From: Latrodectus hesperus
Lineage: Eukaryota > Arthropoda > Arachnida > Araneae > Theridiidae
Direction of reading: 5' to 3'
DNA length: 64,000 bases
NCBI GenBank assembly: GCA_037975125.1
Contig: CM075855.1
Coordinates: forward strand, 107,725,912 to 107,789,911
Positions 54,373 through 64,000 of this stretch are shown piece by piece (the stretch's first letter is position 1; every line of letters starts with the position of its first letter). The translations under genes were made by a program, and so were the position numbers. Under the pieces are notes generated by a model. That model did no database searches and was not told where the DNA came from. It saw only the letters and a list, made by a program, of their open reading frames with translations.

Positions 54373-55811
54373 CTTTACAACAAATAATATTTTTACTATC
54401 AGAAGTGCTTTCGTATTTTACTCGTTTGATGTAGCAATCTGAGTAAAATCTATAAAGCTTATATAAAAATGTCTGATTCTATCGGCTTCTAAACGTTATT
54501 TCGTATTTGTTGTCTTAGATGCAATAATTGCAAATGCAAAATATGTTCAAAATTTAGAAAATGTTTTACATATAAAATCAATTGATTTAAATAGAAATTA
54601 TGAAAAGAAAAAGATTTATATATGTTCTTCTAGTTTTTAATTTAAAACTAACGTAAGACAATTTTAGTATTGTTATGAGTTAAGAATATTTTTGAATTGA
54701 AAATTCGGAATTATACTCAAAATTCGAACATTAAATTTTAGTTGTAGTTGCTTTACATGAAAACCGTAAAAAAGAAATCCTTGCATGCCTGTAATATCGG
54801 TAAATATAAAAAAATGAAATTGTTTGATAATAAGAGTAAAATTAAATGAAATCACACGACATTAAATTTTCATACTGGTTCCTTAAGGGTTATCTATTAT
54901 AATGAGATTTACATTTTGTTTATAGATATTATGTGATGAAGCATTAAGCAAAAGATGCCTCAACAATAATATTTTAGAACAATAAGCCAACATTAATTGT
55001 GTTAACTTAAAGAAACATGATTAAGCATAATCTATTAATGAAAAAAAGTAATGTTGAAGTAAAAAAGTAAAATTTTCCATTTTCTTCTTTAAATATTTTA
55101 TTTCTTCTGCATATTTTTGAATTTGTTTTAAAAATAATTAATACTATATTAAGTTTTATTGTGCTCATTATAATACTTAATATCACAGAAATCAATCCTT
55201 ATCAGATGAAGTTAATCATTTTCATATATATTGTAATTAATTTCCTACATTTTTAGAATGAATTATATGACAATTGAATCGATTATAAAAATCATTTGTC
55301 AACAAAAAATTAATTGGAATAAGATAAATATATAATTTCAGAAATTTAGATTCTTCCAAAATATTTTAAAATATTAGTTCCATAAATATAAATTATTTTT
55401 ACAATGCCATTTCTAACAATTTATTGATTAAGGAATTTTTTTGTTCAATATTTATATAAATTTTTATAAGTATAATAACAAATATTCTGATTAAATAAGT
55501 ATTAACACAAGATGATTAAATACTATTATCATCTTAAAACAAGATTACATTAAGTAACCTTAATTATGAAATAACTTATAAATCATTGGGAAGAATTAGT
55601 TTTACTTAGTTCCATTAAATTTCTACAATTTTTTAGTAAATTTTATTTATGAAAGTATTTCTGATTTATTCACTTAAGAATTGTAAAATATTCTCTCAGT
55701 TTAAAAATCTGTGCTACATTAAGATTTGATTTCCACAAAAGTACACATAAATATTCAAACATATGCAATAACAAGACTATTCAAACATATACCATAATAT
55801 AACATACTTAC

Positions 55812-55993
55812 TAAGCGAATGTGAATGTCATATTTCTTTCCTGGTTGCAGAGGAACACCTTCTAACTCTGGATCAATGATGTCTGAGATAAAATGGACGC
55901 CTATGAGCGCCAAAGGAATTGAACTCGGGTCAAATATTTCATTTTCTTCCACATTCAGCTCAAATGAGGCTAACTCTGTGCTTTTACCTGGTT
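55812..55993 (-). CDS. Second copy of DEG/ENaC exon A5
   Basis: Same length (182 bp), acceptor and donor as the exon at 16193-16374. The protein is identical over FELNVEENEIFDPSSIPLAL and differs by D for N in KKYDIHIRL. An intact frame is compatible with either an allele or a recent duplicate. Confidence 0.85.
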
Positions 55994-56194
55994 CTGCAAA
56001 TATAATTATGATTTTTTACTTCGTCTGGTTTAATCAACCTGGTTTACTTTGCAGATAAAAGCCTAAAATATTTTCCAAATATGAATTAATAAAGGTATAT
56101 TGACACAACAAAATGACAATGAGCAATTTGTGATATAAACATAACAATAAATGGCTTATATGTAGGCTTACCAGATTACTAAAGATGGCAAGTG

Positions 56195-57070
56195 GTGCAC
56201 CTGAATGCCCACCAGCATCACGATTATTCACCCATGACGGATGTTTAGAGTATTTTAGAGGTTAGTTTACTCTTAAAAAACTCTAAAACTCTTTTGGAGG
56301 GTACTTCTAGATTTCTAAAGTGTTCAAGTTGTACTTCCGAATGCCCCCCCCTCAACATGACAATTATTCACTCATGGCATATTTTTAGATTATTTTACTC
56401 TTAAAATACTCTAAAAATCCTTTTGGGAGCTACTTTCAGATTTTTAAAGTGTTCAGTGGTAAACCTGAATCCCTCCCAACATCGCGATTATTCACCTATG
56501 GCGGATTTTCAGAGTATTTTAGAGGGTATTTTACTCTGAAAATCCTTTGTGTGTGTGTGTGAAGGGTACTTTCATATTTCTACAGTGTTCAATGGTATAC
56601 CTGGATGCTCCTCAACATCGCGATTACTAACCCATGAAGATTTTTAGAGTATTTTAGAGAGTAACTTTTAAAATACTTTAAAAAAATCCTTTTGGAAGCT
56701 ACTTTTAGTTATTTAAAGTGTTCAAGCTGTACACCTGAATGCCTCTCCCCCGCAGCATGGTGATTATTCACCCATGGCGGATTTTTAGAGATATTTTACT
56801 CTTAAAATACTCTAAAAATCCTTTTGGAATCTACTTTCAGGTTTTTGAAGTGTTCAATGGTACACCTGAATCCTCCCTGCCAACATCGTTATTATTCCCC
56901 CATGGCGGATTTTTAGAGTATTTTAGAGGATAGTTTATTCTTAAAATATTCTATAAAAAATCCTTTTGAAGGGTACTTTCAGATTTCTAAAGTGTTCAAT
57001 GGTACACCTGAATGTTTCCAATATCGCGACTCTTCACCCATGGCGGATTTTTAGAGTATTTGAGAGGTTC
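56195..57070 (-). repeat. Second copy of the hairpin minisatellite
   Basis: Same unit series as 15110-16010, inverted, with a similar number of units and small indels within them. Confidence 0.88.
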
Positions 57071-57374
57071 TCAATGTTATGAATAAATAGTTACTGATAA
57101 AGATCCAAAAGCAGGGTTGATGATAAATGACACAAACATTAATTGAAATAATTTAGCTCTTACATGTTAATATTTATAAATCATTTAAGAAAGAGGAAAC
57201 ATTTTAATTGAGGAACAAGAATTTGAAAAATATTTACATGTACTTTTCGGTGGGTACAATTTTTTTTAGAAAGTCATTTTTTGGTTTTAAATTTGTAAAA
57301 TTCTTCACAAGCTGATCTGATATAAATTTTACATATCACTAAGCCTTTAGCCGTTTATTCCGTCATCAAACCCC

Positions 57375-57740
57375 TGTCATCAGTCAGGCGTTGTTCACCA
57401 AAGAAAATATTTCTGTAATTAGTGCTGATGTCCAAGTAATCGGAAGATATTCAACAACTTGATCCTATTGGAGGCTGCTGATTGATTCTCCTTGAAGTTA
57501 CCAAACAACCTGAGCCATTTTTCTTCACCTGAAATAATCGCATCACTGGTAGACCTTGCTTGCTTTTTGCTGACGCCGTTCCTTATTTGACTGCAGATAT
57601 TCCTCCTCAATCACAACTTCACCAAACAGCTGATCATTGTTTATTTTCTTATATACTGCATCAACAAGACTGCTAATAATGATTTCAAAAGCTCAATCAA
57701 CATCATTTGGTTGGGTCATATTGACCTACAAAACAATTCA
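57375..57740 (-). pseudogene. Second copy of the hAT-like relic
   Basis: Mirrors 14489-14830. The frame 57419-57610 is open for 63 codons with no independent support. Confidence 0.38.
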
Positions 57741-58204
57741 GCGTTTTCGATACTTTCCCGGGAAGTCAAAGTATAACAAAGTTAGAGATAATTTACATTT
57801 TGATAAAAAGAAATAAATGGCCTATTAATTATCCTAAATTATCCTTCACGTTTAATTATTTTCAGAAATTTCGGTTACCTTTTTCAAGTTTAATTTTTAC
57901 TGGAGCGTAAAACAAACCGGAAGGGACATCGGTATTTTATTTGAAAACTGTGGTATCTGGCAAGTATTCTTATATAAACTATAAATATTTATATTACAAT
58001 AATAAAAATATTTTCATTTGTAAAATTATTTTAATTTTGAAATTTATCACTTATTTACAATTTTATTGATAAATTAACTCACAACATATGATTTTTTTCT
58101 TGCCGTAAATAATAGAGTAAGGTTGCTTTTAGGCAAAACATGCAAAATAAATTAATTTGCTCTTAATTTTAAACATAAACTATTTTTTACTTCTTTTAAG
58201 CTAA

Positions 58205-58482
58205 AACTGAATTTCATGGCACGACAGCCCATGTGGGCCAAGGCCTGCAGTGCCCTTAACTGTTTTCATGATCGATGGCACTGGGGGGTGCAGCGTATGT
58301 CCCAGTTAGGTAGTCAGTCTAACATGAAACCCCCAATATTTAGTTTTCAAGCGTGTTTGGTATTCAGTTTATCGACCTACTGAAGGGACGAAAGTGCTGA
58401 GTCAACCTTTGACCAGCCCGAGGATCGAACCTCGGACTTCTGTCATGGGAGCGTGAAATGCTGCCACTAAGCCACCGGGCTT
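58205..58482 (-). mobile_element. SINE-2 in arm 2, single internal unit
   Basis: Allelic or duplicate position of the SINE-2 at 13504, but with one 65-bp unit and an intact box B (GAGGTTCGATCC on the minus strand). Its head lies directly beside sequence equivalent to 9829, across a 3.65 kb deletion relative to arm 1. Confidence 0.87.
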
Positions 58483-59387
58483 CCATAAAATAATATACTA
58501 CATGCAAAATAAATTAACATCTACGTTTGTGTGCTTGTAATTTTTATGGAGCAACTTTTACTACACTAGTGCAATTTATAAATATTAAAGGTAAAAAATT
58601 ACACAAAAACATAAAATATATTGCTAAATAAATTTAATTCAGTGACAAATACATCTAAGAATATAGAAATTATCAAGTACTTTGTCCATAAAAAAGCATA
58701 ATTATGCTTTTTTATGCTTAAGTTTTTCATGGACAAAATCATAAGTTGTTTACTAATCATAAGAGTTTTTTACATCCTAAGTTATATCATCAGTTTTTTA
58801 TGGACAAAATCATGGCAATAAATAACTCATGGCAATGTATTTATTTATTTTGATACGTTGCTGACTTAGCATTTATTAGAAATGAATTGGTGAACTGCTG
58901 TTCACAGCATTTTTTCTCATTTTGAGAATATTTAGTTATAATTAAACTTTTTAAATTTTAAGTAGAAAGTGAAGATCTGAATTAATTTTTTATTTTTCAT
59001 GTGACTGAAAATCCATTCACTTTCTGCATTATAATGTGGAATAGTTAAAATGGTAAGCATAAACTGGGAAATATTTGAAAAATTTTTTTCAAGCTCCTTT
59101 CTCAGATTTTCAACAAGATTTCATTTTACATCTGCTCTTGGTTTATCCAGTATTTCTTTTGAGTTTCAAGAGCAGAGGAGAGTGTTAGTAACTACTATCC
59201 ACTTCTGATGAAATTCTCATATCTACACTTTAAACTCTCAAACAAAATGGTTGAAATTGATATAAAATATTCTCCAGTTAGTGCCAAACGTGACTCACCT
59301 TATAACATTTTTATGAAATCTTGATAAAATATATTATATGGATGCTATCACTAACTAAATATGGACTATTTTTAATTTATAACTTAC

Positions 59388-59497
59388 CCCATTTATAAAT
59401 CTTTGGATCTTGATAATTGAGAATAAAACAAGGAATAAGATGTTGGTTTGTTAGCCGAGAGGATTCAAAGAAAAAAGGACCGTTAAATTGCTTTTCA
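59388..59497 (-). CDS. Second copy of DEG/ENaC exon A4
   Basis: 110 bp with the same splice sites and frame as 8920-9029. Only a synonymous-looking change (GGC CCT to GGT CCT) was noticed. Confidence 0.78.
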
Positions 59498-59799
59498 CTG
59501 AAAAAATGAAAGAGGCTATATTTGATTAAGTTCTAAACACATTGTTCAAGTCAGTTTAATTTGCATATTGTATATAAAAAATGAATTTATTTAATTGATT
59601 CCAACAAATTTCATTAAAAAGTTATTTAATAAATTCATGCAATCACCCAAATGATAATTTAATATAATCTACTTATAAATATCTTTTAATAAGGAAGCAC
59701 AAGAAACAGATAAGTAAATAATTGTGTGATGAATAAGCTAAAAATTTAAAAGATAATACAATCGTGTGTTTAAGTTCAGTAAATATGACAAATTAATAC

Positions 59800-61333
59800 A
59801 CTGCTGGACAATTGCTATGGACGGATAACAAATTGCAAGTAGCATAACATTAAGCGAGACATGAGGCCTAGTAGGATAAAATATAGTTGACACACTGATT
59901 ATATATTAGAATAAAGAATATTTATTGTTCTGGAAAGTACAAAAGCTGTGAGACATCTGAAAGAAAAAAATGTTCATTTGATGCTGCATACGGAAAAATG
60001 GAACAATGCATCTAAAAGTCAGCAGGCACCTTGAAGAAAGGTATCAGTACGGGATATGTCCACCGTGGAGTGTGATGCAACATTCCACACGTCGTATCAT
60101 ACTTTGCACAATATTATCCAGCAGCTATTGAGGCAATTTAGCCTATTCCTCTGGGAGTGCACGGATGAGGGTGTTCTTGTTTGTCGGAGGATAGTTTCGA
60201 CCAGCAACTTGCCTCCCCAAAGCATCCCACAGATTTTCAATGGGGCTTAGAACATGAGAACGTGATGACCATACGAGGCGTTGAATACCCTCGCTGTCTA
60301 GACAATCCTGAACAGCGAGTGTACGATGACATGTTGCGTCGTCGTCCATAAAAACAAATTTATCACCGACAGCACCACGGAAAAGACGAACATAAGGAAG
60401 TAGAACTTCATTAATGTATCGTTGGCCCGTCGTAAACCCATTCGCAACCACATGTAGGGGCGTGTGGCCATTGATCATGATGTCGGCTTACAGCATGACA
60501 CTGCATGCCGGATATCGGTCCCTTCCCTGAATATTTTCTGGACGATAAGCAGTACCACTCTCGTGCCAGATCAGTTGGCGTCTACATTCCGATGACAGAC
60601 TGAACCTACTCTCATCTGAGAATAGTACGCACGCCCAGTTCTGTTCAGTCTAATTGCGATGCTCACGACACCATTGCAAACGGGCAGTACAGTGATGACT
60701 GGTCAATGGGACTTACACAACAGGTCTGTTGGCGTATAGTCTTTCTCCCCTCAAACGTCTGGCAACAGATTTTTGGGAGATCTGCTTTCCTGAGGCAGCA
60801 AGAAACTGATTTGCCACCTACTGAGCTATCGTGCGTCTGTTCTTTTTTGCTGATAGAATGATATATCTGCCTTCTGCAGGCGTCGTACTTCTAACACGAC
60901 CTCCCCCGTGCCGCATACTACACATTCCGGTAGTTTTATATGACTTCCACAGCCGTGAAACAACGCTGTGAGCGATGTCGAACTCCCAGGCAACATCTGT
61001 TATTTTTCGCCCTTCTTCGATCTTTCCAATAATTCGGCCACGCTTAAAATCTCAGTGATTTCGGGAAGACATGCCAAAAATTTCAAGTTCGTCTATTAAA
61101 TCTTTCCTGTAAAACTTTGACATGAAACAACAACTGTCCACACGCGTCCAAACCTTTAAAGCTCTTATGAACGCTATCACATGATGAACTGACGTGGAAA
61201 AAAATTTGCATACGCATATTTCTTCTTGCTATATCCCGCACTTATTCGAATTTTCCACATTTTACTTCCTTTCATTTTGTGGTTGCTATGGATGATAGTG
61301 TTATCCGCCCTTAGCAATTGTCCAGCAGCAGTG
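59800..61333 (-). mobile_element. Tc1-like element present only in arm 2
   Basis: TIRs CACTGCTGGACAATTGCTA at the left and its counterpart (with an extra CTG) at the right bound 1,534 bp, with TA on each side. Arm 1 has the uninterrupted site near 8625. The transposase on the minus strand is decayed. Confidence 0.9.
60143..61125 (-). pseudogene. Tc1-like transposase with several stops
   Basis: Minus strand from about 61125: MSKFYRKDLIDELEIFGM, a stop, GRIIGKIEEGRK, further stops, VLFSDESRFSLSSECRRQ, then the frame 60478-60143 with FMDDDATCHRTL and HVLSPIENLWDALGR. DDA replaces the usual DNA motif. The spacing of the last two catalytic residues is 34 (DD34E) if the second D of DDD is used. 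Inactive. Confidence 0.82.
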
Positions 61334-61764
61334 TATATTTTTATCTATTTTTAACGTAATTTGATGAGTTAGCTTTGAATGTAGGACAGTTTGTTAAGCC
61401 GAGATTGTTTTGGTACATTTGGTAGAATAATAAATATAATTGGTTAGGAAAATCTGTGGAATTAATGGATTAGAGGTATTAATTAAAACATTTCTAATAT
61501 ACATTTCCCATAAAATTGCCTTTGGATTTCTTAGAAACAAAACTGTTTACTAATCAAATGAATACTTTCTATTCGAAGATTACTTAAACACTATATGAAA
61601 GTCTCATATTTACGGTTTGGGACACAAAATCCTTCAAAGAGAATTAAAACTGATGCAGTAGAATAAACTATATATAATAAATACTACAAAATACAGCTTA
61701 AGTATTTGATTAATATATTGCATAAATATATGTTCATTTTACTAAATACTTAAAAAGTTCTTTT

Positions 61765-61767
<3 letters not shown>

Positions 61768-61848
<81 letters not shown>

Positions 61849-61880
61849 ATATATATATATATATATATAATATATATATA

Positions 61881-61951
<71 letters not shown>

Positions 61952-61987
61952 TATAATATATATATGTGTATGTATGTATGTATGTAT
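61768..61987. repeat. Expanded (AT)n, equivalent to 8147-8187
   Basis: About 200 bp of TA dinucleotides with ATAATTATAATA-type interruptions and a TGTA tail, against about 40 bp in arm 1. Confidence 0.92.
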
Positions 61988-62149
61988 AAACCTTTTTTAT
62001 GAATGTAAATATAGAGCATGTTTAAAATAAGATGTAAAATATCTAATTGATAAACAAATGTATTTTAAAAATACATTAAATATCTGTTCTATGTAACAAA
62101 TTAAAAAAATATAGCTTAATTTCTATTTAAGTAATGGAATAATTAAAGT

Positions 62150-62590
62150 CTCTCATGGGGGGGGAGTGTCTAACCCCTAGAAAGCGCGTTTCCGGGTGGC
62201 TTATAGGTGAATGCCTTCATTGGTTTCCTTTGGGGGTGGTAGAGAGGAAATAAAATTCCCTCCGCGGACCAACAGGCTAAAGTAAAATCCCTTTGGGGTT
62301 CTGACAACTTTTTTTCCATGAATTTTGCAATTATTTCTACTAGTCAAAGGAGTTACACCAGGCTTTGTCCTCACTGCCCGGATAACAACAAACTGTTTTA
62401 CAACACATCTTTATCTGTCCAGCAACGCCGGCCAAGCTTTTTAATGTAAGCATAGAGAATCCTGTGGATCTCCTTTTTACAGATAATGCTTTGGAGATCG
62501 CCAGGTCTGTCTTCGACAGCTTCGGGGACATTAAAGGCTTTTGCACGTACTCCATGGTCACGACATCATCATCAATAATTAAAGAAGTAG
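62150..62590. other. Second copy of the unidentified segment at 7522-7960
   Basis: Same sequence inverted. Indels break both frames that are open in arm 1, which argues against coding constraint. Confidence 0.45.
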
Positions 62591-62656
62591 ATTAAGCGCA
62601 CAGAAATTTCAGCTGTTGAATCATAAATGAAAAAAAAAAACATTCTGCAATCTCAC

Positions 62657-62739
62657 CTATGGATGAAATCTTTTTGTTGATGAGTAAGTTCCATTATATC
62701 ATCAATCTTCAGCGTCCAGCCAATGATATTTTGTGGTAC
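62657..62739 (-). CDS. Second copy of DEG/ENaC exon A3
   Basis: 83 bp with acceptor TATAG and donor GTGAGA (GTAAGA in arm 1). The frame is intact and the protein nearly identical (DDI for DDV). Confidence 0.72.
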
Positions 62740-62860
62740 CTATAAGACAAACTGTGAGGAAATATATATAATTTTGGTAGGGATAATTGTGTAGTGGATA
62801 TAAAAATTATTTAAAAAAATAGGCAAATGAATTCACATAAACCAATTCATTCAGTACCTA

Positions 62861-63297
62861 ATATGCCCGTTTTGGGCAACTAAGCAAGCCTCAATCCGTC
62901 GAGGCATTTTATCAATTAGTACATTCATGAATTCTCTGAGGTAAACTTAGCAAAACCATGCCTACTGCTGTGCGCACATCCTCAACAGTTCACGATAATG
63001 GTCTTCCGTTCAAGTTAAGTTTAATGAAATTCCACATTTTTCCCACGAGATTCAGATCTGGGAAGTTTGCCGGCCAATTAAAGATCTCAAATCTAGTCAC
63101 GTTATTAACAACTTGCCATGCAGCATAAGGCTTGGTATTGCTTTGTTGGAATATAGATTTGGAACGCCTAGAAGCAAGGGTAGAACAAGAGGTTCCAGAA
63201 CTTGTGGGACGCAGAGTTTCGCAGTAAAACAGTCCTCAACGTGAATCAGAGGCACACTATAATCAAACATTATGCCATCCCAAATCATGATACCCAT
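62861..63297 (-). pseudogene. Second copy of the Tc1 relic
   Basis: Mirrors 6888-7268 but retains about 80-90 bp (62955-63045) that arm 1 lacks, so arm 1 suffered a further deletion inside the relic. Confidence 0.7.
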
Positions 63298-63541
63298 TGT
63301 AGAATCAGTTTCATGATCGCCGAAATAAACTACTTTTCAGAATTCTACGGGTCACCACTACAACCCTCAATTATCACCATTTCTTCACAGGCAGAAACAA
63401 GATTCCACCGTGAGTAATATCATTACCCTTCGATGTTTCAGGAAGAAGGACAATTCTGGTGTCTAGCTTTATTTTGAGAGGTCAATGGTACACCTATTTC
63501 TGGTATCCATGCTCATAGCTGTACTTTATGAAAACTGTTAT

Positions 63542-63835
63542 CTATGCTTTGGATGGACATAGATCCATCTGTTTCTGAAAATACTCAATTTCAAATGTCT
63601 CGTGTGTTAGAGAAAGGATTTTGAACACTAAACTGGCAAATCTGTGCCAATATATGCGTTCCGATGTGAACTTTTGAAAACTGCTTCCACTTCGGGATTG
63701 CACGTAGGTTTTATTCAATCCCTGTGTGACACATAATTGGATGGAACTTACATTGGATCCAACAAGAGTTGCTTTTGCATTCGGTGGAAAACACAAATTC
63801 AGTTCATTAAGTTCAAAAATACGGTATCGTTTCAT
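63542..63835 (-). other. Unidentified 97-codon ORF, open in arm 2 only
   Basis: Starts MKRYRIFELNELNLCFPPNA and ends DLCPSKA. The arm 1 counterpart has two stops. No motif recognised. Possibly the upstream part of the adjoining Tc1 relic in a shifted frame. Confidence 0.35.
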
Positions 63836-63928
63836 AGTTGTTAGCTAAAACTATTGAGCATGAGCTCAATAGTTTCAATAGCATGAACTCAATAGTTTCA
63901 ATACAGATATCTTATACATAATATATTA

Positions 63929-64000
63929 TACAGGGTGATCATAATTAAACTGCAAATTTAATAACGCTGTAAAAAAACTCACTGATCAGAAAGACCTGAA
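63929..64000 (-). mobile_element. TIR of the long-TIR element, cut by the window edge
   Basis: Starts TACAGGGTGATCATAATT and follows the right TIR of 5351-6279 in reverse, so arm 2 continues into this element beyond the window. Confidence 0.8.

Larger units (their letters stand above)
53872..64000 (-). repeat. Inverted-repeat arm 2, copy of 6208-18240
   Basis: From the first base after the gap, the reverse complement matches arm 1 from about 18240 back to 6208 and continues to the window edge. Introns, exons and old repeats all correspond, with scattered substitutions, small indels and a few large differences listed separately. Confidence 0.92.

Overview
The window is eukaryotic, AT-rich, non-coding-dominated DNA. 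The mix of DD34D mariner, DD41D rosa-like and Tc1 transposons, several tRNA-headed SINE families, LINE 3' fragments and long (AT)n tracts, together with degenerin/ENaC-type channel exons split by 1-7 kb introns, points to an arthropod. A spider or other chelicerate is my best guess; this is an inference, since no species-diagnostic gene is present.

The only host genes I can support are two tandem paralogues of the degenerin/epithelial sodium channel (DEG/ENaC/ASC) family on the + strand. Gene A is 5'-incomplete. It runs from before 1445 to 27043, with seven phase-compatible exons at 1445, 7381, 8920, 16193, 18626, 19749 and 26953 that cover most of the extracellular domain. No first exon and no TM2/C-terminal exon was found in the window. 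Gene B starts with a clear N-terminal/TM1 exon at 36620, continues with exons at 44207, 50929 and 53261, and is cut by an assembly gap. The A and B exons that overlap share splice phases, which supports tandem duplication from one ancestor.

From 53872 to the right edge the sequence is a near-identical inverted copy of about 6208-18240, including three gene A exons and every older repeat. It begins directly after a run of exactly 500 N. The arms differ by a clean Tc1 insertion, a 3.65 kb deletion, microsatellite lengths and an internal SINE expansion. This looks more like the second haplotype scaffolded in reverse than a true palindromic duplication, but the sequence alone cannot settle it.

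Region by region: 1-1350 LTR-retrotransposon-like relic and TIR relic; 1445-27043 gene A with intronic transposons, SINEs and a hairpin-rich minisatellite just upstream of exon A5; 28.5-30.0 kb a satellite built from a LINE 3' end; 30-33 kb AT-rich sequence with (AT)n tracts; 33.5-34.8 kb a mariner relic; 36.6-53.4 kb gene B, whose introns hold a LINE-derived retroposon, Tc1 fragments, and a rosa-like plus Tc1 pair nested in an (AT)n tract; 53.4-53.9 kb gap; 53.9-64 kb inverted arm. No CRISPR array, rRNA gene, bona fide tRNA gene or bacterial-type operon was seen.
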